DNA of 9,142 bases from JAGXQV01 sp041674485. GTDB taxonomy: Bacteria > Pseudomonadota > Gammaproteobacteria > Burkholderiales > Sulfuricellaceae. Of this stretch, positions 5,697 to 9,142 are shown in pieces. The DNA lies in assembly GCA_041674485.1 (NCBI GenBank), contig JBAYVP010000207.1:1-9142 (forward strand). Direction: 5' to 3'. Position numbers and translations under genes: made by a program. The notes under the pieces were generated by a model. That model did no database searches and was not told where the DNA came from. It was given only the letters and a program-made list of their open reading frames with translations. Within the stretch, counting starts at the first letter, position 1. Every line of letters begins with the position of its first letter.

Positions 5697-6860
5697 ATGC
5701 CTACTCCCAACCCTATTTGCCTTATTTGCGGCGGCTCGAACTGGGAAGATTTGATTGATCCGCATCCGTCACGTTCAGTCACCACCGCAGGCCGCGTCAT
5801 ATCGGAGCCGTTAGGTAAATCCCAATGCATGTCATGCGGCGCGGCACAACGTGTCCGGTCATCGATGCTGGCTTTCACGGACTACTATGAAACCGACTAT
5901 GCCAATTACTATGAGCGGCCAGGCGCTGAAATATTTCACAAGCAACGATATGCATCGATCTGGAAATGGGTTTGTGAGGCGACAGTTATAAAGGAACCTA
6001 AAAGGATTCTTGACGTGGGTTGCGGTCAAGGCTGGCTCATGGATTTAATGCGGGAAGCGTTTCCCGCTGCTGTGATAGAGGGCATTGAGCCATCCGAATA
6101 TAACGTCAGGATAGCGCAAGCAAAGGGGCATCGGGTGCATGAAGGCAGGCTTGAACAGATTGCGCCTGCCTTGGAGCCGTTCGATCTGGTCATTTCGACA
6201 AATGTGCTTCAGCATGTTTCCAACCCTCTCGATTTTCTAAACGCGCTGTCAAAGCGGGTTGCTGAAACGGGGACGATGGTTGTGACTTGCCCCGATGGAT
6301 CCCGCCCAAACATCGAGTTGCTATGGGCGGATCAAAATTTATCCTTGACGCCCGCGAACCTCCAGAGGTTGGCTGGCAGGGCGCTCCCAACGTCGCTAAA
6401 TTGCACCATCCACCAGTCGGAAAGAAACGCCGCTTCGCTGCCTCCCGCGTTGCTCATGATCTGCGATGGTTTCTGCGAGCGGAAGCAAAATAGCTTTCGT
6501 TGTGACCGCCATTCGCTGTTGCAAGAGCGGCGCAAATATCTCAAGGCATTTCGCTCGATAGACGAATTTCTATTCGAAAATGTAAGGAAATGCGGCAATG
6601 TGGTCAATCTTGGCGCCAGCTATTGGACTTCGATTCTCGCGGCTTACTGCCCTGACTATTGGAGTCTGGTGCAATGTTGTTGCGTAGATGAGACCAAGGA
6701 TCAAACGGATTTTCTCGATAAGCATGTTGTGAGAACAGCAGAGGTGGCGGATACCGCCTGTGTTGTTCTGGGGATAACACCCGATGCACAGCAAAACGTT
6801 GCCACGGCTTTAGCCAAAAAATTCTCACGGGTAATCAGTTGGGGGTACATGCTTTCATAA
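5697..6860 (+). CDS. Zinc-ribbon SAM methyltransferase, C-methyltransferase-like
   Basis: Class I SAM-dependent methyltransferase with three parts, 387 residues from this start. An N-terminal zinc-binding module has CLIC (8-11) and CMSC (44-47). The methyltransferase core shows motif I ILDVGCGQG (104-112), the acidic site GIEPSE (129-134) and FDLVISTNVLQHV (162-174). A C-terminal Rossmann-like segment runs from about 300 (NVVNLGASYW ... ACVVLGITPD). This order resembles the sugar C-methyltransferases of the TylC3/NovU type (zinc-binding, methyltransferase and C-terminal domains), which suggests methylation of a deoxy-sugar or related small molecule. The fit of the C-terminal part is by pattern only. 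An in-frame TTG at 5685 would overlap the acyltransferase stop and add MSAP. I prefer the ATG at 5697, but no good ribosome site distinguishes them. It probably shares a transcript with the acyltransferase and ends just before a repeat nest. Confidence 0.82.
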   Translation: MPTPNPICLICGGSNWEDLIDPHPSRSVTTAGRVISEPLGKSQCMSCGAAQRVRSSMLAFTDYYETDYANYYERPGAEIFHKQRYASIWKWVCEATVIKEPKRILDVGCGQGWLMDLMREAFPAAVIEGIEPSEYNVRIAQAKGHRVHEGRLEQIAPALEPFDLVISTNVLQHVSNPLDFLNALSKRVAETGTMVVTCPDGSRPNIELLWADQNLSLTPANLQRLAGRALPTSLNCTIHQSERNAASLPPALLMICDGFCERKQNSFRCDRHSLLQERRKYLKAFRSIDEFLFENVRKCGNVVNLGASYWTSILAAYCPDYWSLVQCCCVDETKDQTDFLDKHVVRTAEVADTACVVLGITPDAQQNVATALAKKFSRVISWGYMLS

Positions 6861-6863
6861 TCT

Positions 6864-6984
6864 TACAGCGTTTTCAATCAAGAATAGTTACAAAAATCCT
6901 CAAGCCAATGGTGGTTGGTAAGCGTAATACATCAACCAATACTCGGTGAAGTCGCTGTAACTATCTTGGGTTGAAAACGCTGTA
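6864..6984. mobile_element. MITE-like element, complete copy
   Basis: This is a 121-bp element with 29-bp terminal inverted repeats, left 6864-6892 and right 6956-6984, matching at 25 of 29 positions. Both outer ends read TACAGCGTTTTCAA, so it could be a core beginning CAGCG and flanked by a duplicated TA, as in IS630/Tc1-type insertions. It has no coding capacity. The interior has a further small palindrome, tggttggt ... atcaacca (about 6912-6928). A related copy follows at 7212. Mobility by a transposase supplied in trans is inference. Confidence 0.7.
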
Positions 6985-7046
6985 ATTCCACATTGAACTA
7001 TATTAACGATGCAAACCCAACCCCCCGAAATCTCCTTCATTGTCCA

Positions 7047-7119
7047 CCAGCCTGATGAAAGAAAATCCGTTCGTCCTGAGCCTGTCGAAGGATGAACGGA
7101 TTTTCTTTCATCAGGCTGG
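7047..7119. repeat. Long palindrome 1 with conserved 33-bp core
   Basis: The arms 7047-7077 and 7089-7119 (31 nt each) are complementary with a single G/A difference. The loop is the 11-nt gagcctgtcga. The central 33 bp (7067-7099) recur exactly, in reverse orientation, in palindrome 2. The outer 20 bp of each arm (starting ccagcctgatgaaag) do not occur in palindrome 2. The core cctgagcctgtcgaagg is one I recognise as a frequent intergenic repeat in proteobacteria. Confidence 0.92.
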
Positions 7120-7130
7120 CTTACGGCGAA

Positions 7131-7191
7131 CTTGCCATTTTGCTCCGTTCATCCTTCGACAGGCTCAGGACGAACGGAGCAAAATGGCAAG
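7131..7191. repeat. Long palindrome 2 with conserved core, inverted
   Basis: The arms 7131-7155 and 7167-7191 (25 nt each) are complementary with one A/G difference. The loop is tcgacaggctc, the exact reverse complement of the loop of palindrome 1. The core at 7145-7177 is the reverse complement of the core at 7067-7099 over all 33 bp. The outer 14 bp of each arm (cttgccattttgct and its complement) are unrelated to palindrome 1. Together the pair forms two strong stems. Confidence 0.92.
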
Positions 7192-7211
7192 CTTGGGTAA
7201 TTTTACTCACA

Positions 7212-7321
7212 TACAGCGTTTTCAATCAAGAATAGTTACAACAGAATAGTTACAACAAACCTCAAACCCATGGTGGTGGATAAGCGCAATATATCAACCA
7301 ATACTCGGCGAAACCACTGTA
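7212..7321. mobile_element. MITE-like element, right-truncated copy
   Basis: The left terminal repeat (7212-7240) is identical to 6864-6892, and the interior follows the complete copy (atggtggt ... taagcg ... atcaaccaatactcgg) with scattered differences. The right terminal repeat is missing: similarity ends at ctgta (7317-7321). The 14-bp unit agaatagttacaac is duplicated in tandem at 7229-7242 and 7243-7256. The broken end lies only 13 nt before the Uma2 ribosome-binding site. Confidence 0.75.
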
Positions 7322-7333
7322 TTCAACAATCAA

Positions 7334-7338
7334 AGGAG
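7334..7338 (+). promoter_or_regulatory. Ribosome-binding site fixing the Uma2 start
   Basis: AGGAG lies 9 nt before the ATG at 7348. It selects this start over the longer in-frame reading from 7270, whose first 26 codons come from the truncated repeat. Confidence 0.75.
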
Positions 7339-7347
7339 AATTCCGTC

Positions 7348-7908
7348 ATGGGAGCATTGCAAAAACCTGCTTATCTTGCTCCAGAGGTCTACTTGATGGG
7401 TGAAAACGACAATCCCGGCGACGTTAAGCATGAATATGTCAACGGGCGAGTCTATGCCATGACAGGGGCGAGCCGATGGCATAACCGGGTCGCGGGTAAT
7501 TTTTTCCTGCTCCTTGCTCTGCATCTCAAAGGCAGCCGCTGCGAAGTGTTTCAGTCTGACATGAAGGTAGGTATCCAAACCTTAGGAGACACCCGTTATT
7601 ACTACCCGGATGTGCAGGTTACGTGTGAGGAAGAAACCGCCAGCCATGTTAATACCTCCCCCTGCTTGATTATTGAAGTGCTATCCGATAGCACCGCCCG
7701 AAGAGACAGAACCGAGAAACTGGCGGGGTATCGATTGATTCCCACGTTACAGGAATACGTTTTGTGTTCGCAGGATTCACCCATGGTTGAAATTTATCGC
7801 AGGCGCACCGAATGGCAAGTAGAGCGCTATCTGAGTGGACAAAGCTTCATGCTGGAATCGGTCAATCTTGATCTGCCTGTCGATGCGCTCTATCCATTCC
7901 TCAAGTAA
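7348..7908 (+). CDS. Uma2 family (DUF820) PD-(D/E)XK nuclease-fold protein
   Basis: Protein of 186 residues with the layout of Uma2-family proteins, a group with a restriction-endonuclease-like fold whose cellular role is mostly unknown. Recognisable are the N-terminal KHEYVNGRVYAMTG (27-40), HNRVAGNF (45-52) before the first helix, Asp71 in SDMKVGI, YPDV with Asp88, IIEVLSDSTARRDRTEKLAGY (108-128 region) with Glu110 and Lys124, and the family's EYVLCSQD strand. Asp88, Glu110 and Lys124 are the likely metal-site and active residues. The ATG is supported by AGGAG at 9 nt. The gene sits between a truncated MITE-like repeat and a methyltransferase 14 nt downstream, so it may be a late insertion carried with the repeats. 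No partner toxin, antitoxin or transposase is visible. A link to the sugar-tailoring genes is not evident. Confidence 0.85.
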   Translation: MGALQKPAYLAPEVYLMGENDNPGDVKHEYVNGRVYAMTGASRWHNRVAGNFFLLLALHLKGSRCEVFQSDMKVGIQTLGDTRYYYPDVQVTCEEETASHVNTSPCLIIEVLSDSTARRDRTEKLAGYRLIPTLQEYVLCSQDSPMVEIYRRRTEWQVERYLSGQSFMLESVNLDLPVDALYPFLK

Positions 7909-7909
7909 T

Positions 7910-7915
7910 AGGGAA
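7910..7915 (+). promoter_or_regulatory. Ribosome-binding site of the second methyltransferase
   Basis: AGGGAA lies 7 nt before the ATG at 7923, inside the 14-nt gap after Uma2. It supports this start over the in-frame ATG two codons later. Confidence 0.55.
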
Positions 7916-7922
7916 ATTTCAT

Positions 7923-8936
7923 ATGCGAATGCAGTCTTTAGAAACTTATCGCTGTCCTGCTTCAGGAGGCCGATTACAACTGGCCGATGGCGCAAAATGG
8001 ATTGAGGGAGAAATACTCAGCGGAAAAATAATTTCCAGTTGCGCCGAATATTCAGTTGAAAACGGCTTGCCGATCTTTGCCGACATGCAACAGTTGGAAG
8101 AGAGCGCTATTTTTGCGAGAAACTACTATGCCTCCATTGCCGATACGTATGACGAAAATGTTCATGTGACATTTGATCTCTATAATGAAAACGAACGGGA
8201 TGTCCGTTTGAGCATGATCGATCTGCTGAATTTAAAACCTCACGCCAAAGTTCTTGAGGTGTCGGCAGGCACGGGCAAGGATTCGGAACTCATTGTTAAA
8301 AAACTGGGGGCGGACGGTGAGCTTTGGCTGCTGGATATTTCTCCCGACATGATTGAAAAATCCCGCGCAAAGCTGATAAATTATGAGGCGAGAACCGAAT
8401 TCGCCGTGGGGAATGCTTGCCGGATGCCCTACCCGGATAACCATTTCGATGCGCTGTATTGTTTTGCGGGAATCGGACATTTTCCAGATCAGCGAGCGGG
8501 TCTGGCGGAGATGGCCAGAGTGGTGCGCCCCGGAGGACGGGTTGTTTTCTGTGAAAAAAATGTCCCTCCCTGGCTTAGAAAGACAACTTACGGGAAGATA
8601 CTCATCAATAATAATCCCATGTTTTCAGATCCGGCGCCGTTGGATCTGATCCCGGTTGAGGCGCGCAATGTTGGCATAAGATGGATACTCGGTAACGCTC
8701 ATTACGTTGTCGACTACACGGTCGGAGAGGGCGAACCGATGGGCAACTTTGATTTGGAAATGCCCGGCTATCGCGGCGGCTCCTTCAATACGAGATATTT
8801 TGGAAGGCTTGAGGGCATAACTGAAGAAACTAAAGCGTTGTACGAAAAAGCGGCAAAAAGATGTGGATTGAGTTTACATAAATGGCTGGAATCAACCATC
8901 AAAGAAAGAGCCATAAAGGATTTGGCGGAAGGATAA
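7923..8936 (+). CDS. SAM-dependent methyltransferase with Trm112-like N-terminus
   Basis: Class I methyltransferase of the UbiE/Methyltransf_11 type, 337 residues. The N-terminal 55 residues look like a Trm112/zinc-ribbon module (YRCPASGGRL at 9-18, then C40 and YSVENGLPIF at 43-52), but the second Cys of the CPxC pair is Ser14, so the zinc site is probably lost. The core shows motif I VLEVSAGTGKDS (110-121), the acidic loop LLDISPDMI (136-144), FDALYCFAGIGHF (175-187) and EMARVVRPGGRVVF (196-209). The C-terminal AAKRCGLSLHKWLEST (310-325) resembles a short ribbon-helix-helix-like helix pair (GxSLxxWL). The substrate is unknown; such enzymes methylate lipids, quinones, sugars or small metabolites. 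It probably shares a transcript with Uma2. No clear terminator follows. Confidence 0.85.
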   Translation: MRMQSLETYRCPASGGRLQLADGAKWIEGEILSGKIISSCAEYSVENGLPIFADMQQLEESAIFARNYYASIADTYDENVHVTFDLYNENERDVRLSMIDLLNLKPHAKVLEVSAGTGKDSELIVKKLGADGELWLLDISPDMIEKSRAKLINYEARTEFAVGNACRMPYPDNHFDALYCFAGIGHFPDQRAGLAEMARVVRPGGRVVFCEKNVPPWLRKTTYGKILINNNPMFSDPAPLDLIPVEARNVGIRWILGNAHYVVDYTVGEGEPMGNFDLEMPGYRGGSFNTRYFGRLEGITEETKALYEKAAKRCGLSLHKWLESTIKERAIKDLAEG

Positions 8937-9019
8937 TCCTAGAAAGCTCAGTTGACCGCTTGCCAAGATGTATAACATGGTGGTTCTAAACAATTTTGTC
9001 ATCTATTTTGCGTTCACCT

Positions 9020-9142
9020 GTTTGGTGAGAACGCTACGGGCTGGATTGCACGGTTTTCCGGGCGCATGGCGGCGTTGCAACTCCTCAGAATGGAACAACC
9101 ATTCTTCGTCGTTGCGCCTTGCCCTGCACCCGGAAAACCGCA
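9020..9142. repeat. Long-hairpin intergenic repeat, copy 2 (cut by window end)
   Basis: It has the same orientation as copy 1. Its first 63 bp (9020-9082) match 245-307 exactly, and its last 36 bp (9107-9142) match 338-373 exactly. The middle differs, but it keeps an apical hairpin at 9087-9105 with the stem AGAATGG/CCATTCT. The rest of the right arm lies beyond the window. The 83 bp between the methyltransferase stop and this repeat show nothing I can name. Confidence 0.88.

Larger units (their letters stand above)
6861..7347. other. Gene-free repeat nest
   Basis: These 487 bp separate the zinc-ribbon methyltransferase from the Uma2 gene and contain no credible gene. They hold a MITE-like element (6864-6984), a 62-bp unremarkable spacer, two long palindromes with a shared core in opposite orientation (7047-7119 and 7131-7191), and a truncated second MITE-like copy (7212-7321). 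The long palindromes should hinder transcription from the upstream operon into Uma2. Confidence 0.85.

Noticed and set aside
7047..7191. CRISPR-like array in the repeat nest
   Set aside because: There are only two units, in opposite orientation and palindromic throughout, with no regular spacers and no cas genes.
7040..7249. 69-codon open frame on the plus strand in the repeat nest
   Set aside because: It is made almost entirely of the two palindromes translated through (PFVLSLSKDE-type peptides) plus the start of the truncated repeat, with no ribosome site and no protein-like character.
245..9142. Composite transposon or genomic island bounded by the two hairpin repeats
   Set aside because: The interval includes the core gene xseA, there is no integrase or transposase, and the repeats look like ordinary dispersed intergenic elements.

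Overview
The window looks like a chromosomal stretch from a betaproteobacterium, probably Nitrosomonadales-like (Gallionella, Nitrosomonas or Sulfuricella relatives). This is judged from the style of the XseA protein, the GC-rich coding with AT-rich gaps, and the abundance of short palindromic intergenic repeats. It is an inference, not a database result.

Layout: (1) 1-694 is gene-poor. It has an AT-rich start, a 146-bp long-hairpin repeat (245-390), and a leader with a candidate promoter, a possible 16-codon ORF and a small hairpin. (2) 695-2035, plus strand, is xseA, the exonuclease VII large subunit and the only clear housekeeping gene. (3) A 115-bp near-perfect inverted repeat (2041-2155) separates xseA from a convergent minus-strand operon. 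(4) The minus-strand operon (4827 down to 2246) encodes an acyl carrier protein, an SDR oxidoreductase overlapping it by 4 nt (ATGA), and a stand-alone AMP-forming adenylation enzyme. (5) Divergently, on the plus strand from 5008, come a NeuD/PglD-like left-handed beta-helix acyltransferase and an abutting zinc-ribbon methyltransferase of C-methyltransferase-like architecture. (6) 6861-7347 is a repeat nest: a TA-ended MITE-like element, two head-to-head long palindromes sharing a 33-bp core, and a truncated second MITE-like copy. (7) 7348-8936 holds a Uma2-family nuclease-fold gene and a second SAM methyltransferase, 14 nt apart. (8) The window ends inside a second copy of the 245-390 hairpin repeat, in the same orientation.

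How the genes may work together (inference): the adenylation enzyme activates a carboxylic acid and loads it on the carrier protein. The acid is probably an amino acid, because the Asp that binds the alpha-amino group in NRPS A-domains is kept. The SDR could oxidise or reduce the carrier-bound group, and the beta-helix acyltransferase could pass it, or an acetyl group, to an amino or hydroxy sugar. One or two methyltransferases would add further decoration. This fits tailoring of a surface glycan (O-antigen, capsule or flagellin glycan). The glycosyltransferases, sugar-nucleotide enzymes and phosphopantetheinyl transferase such a pathway needs are not in the window.

The noncoding DNA is unusually rich in palindromes and short tandem duplications. 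These include 15-bp units at the start of the ligase gene, a 9-bp duplication in the carrier protein's ribosome-binding region, and a 14-bp duplication in one MITE copy. These and the co-varying arms of the palindromes are the most distinctive features here.
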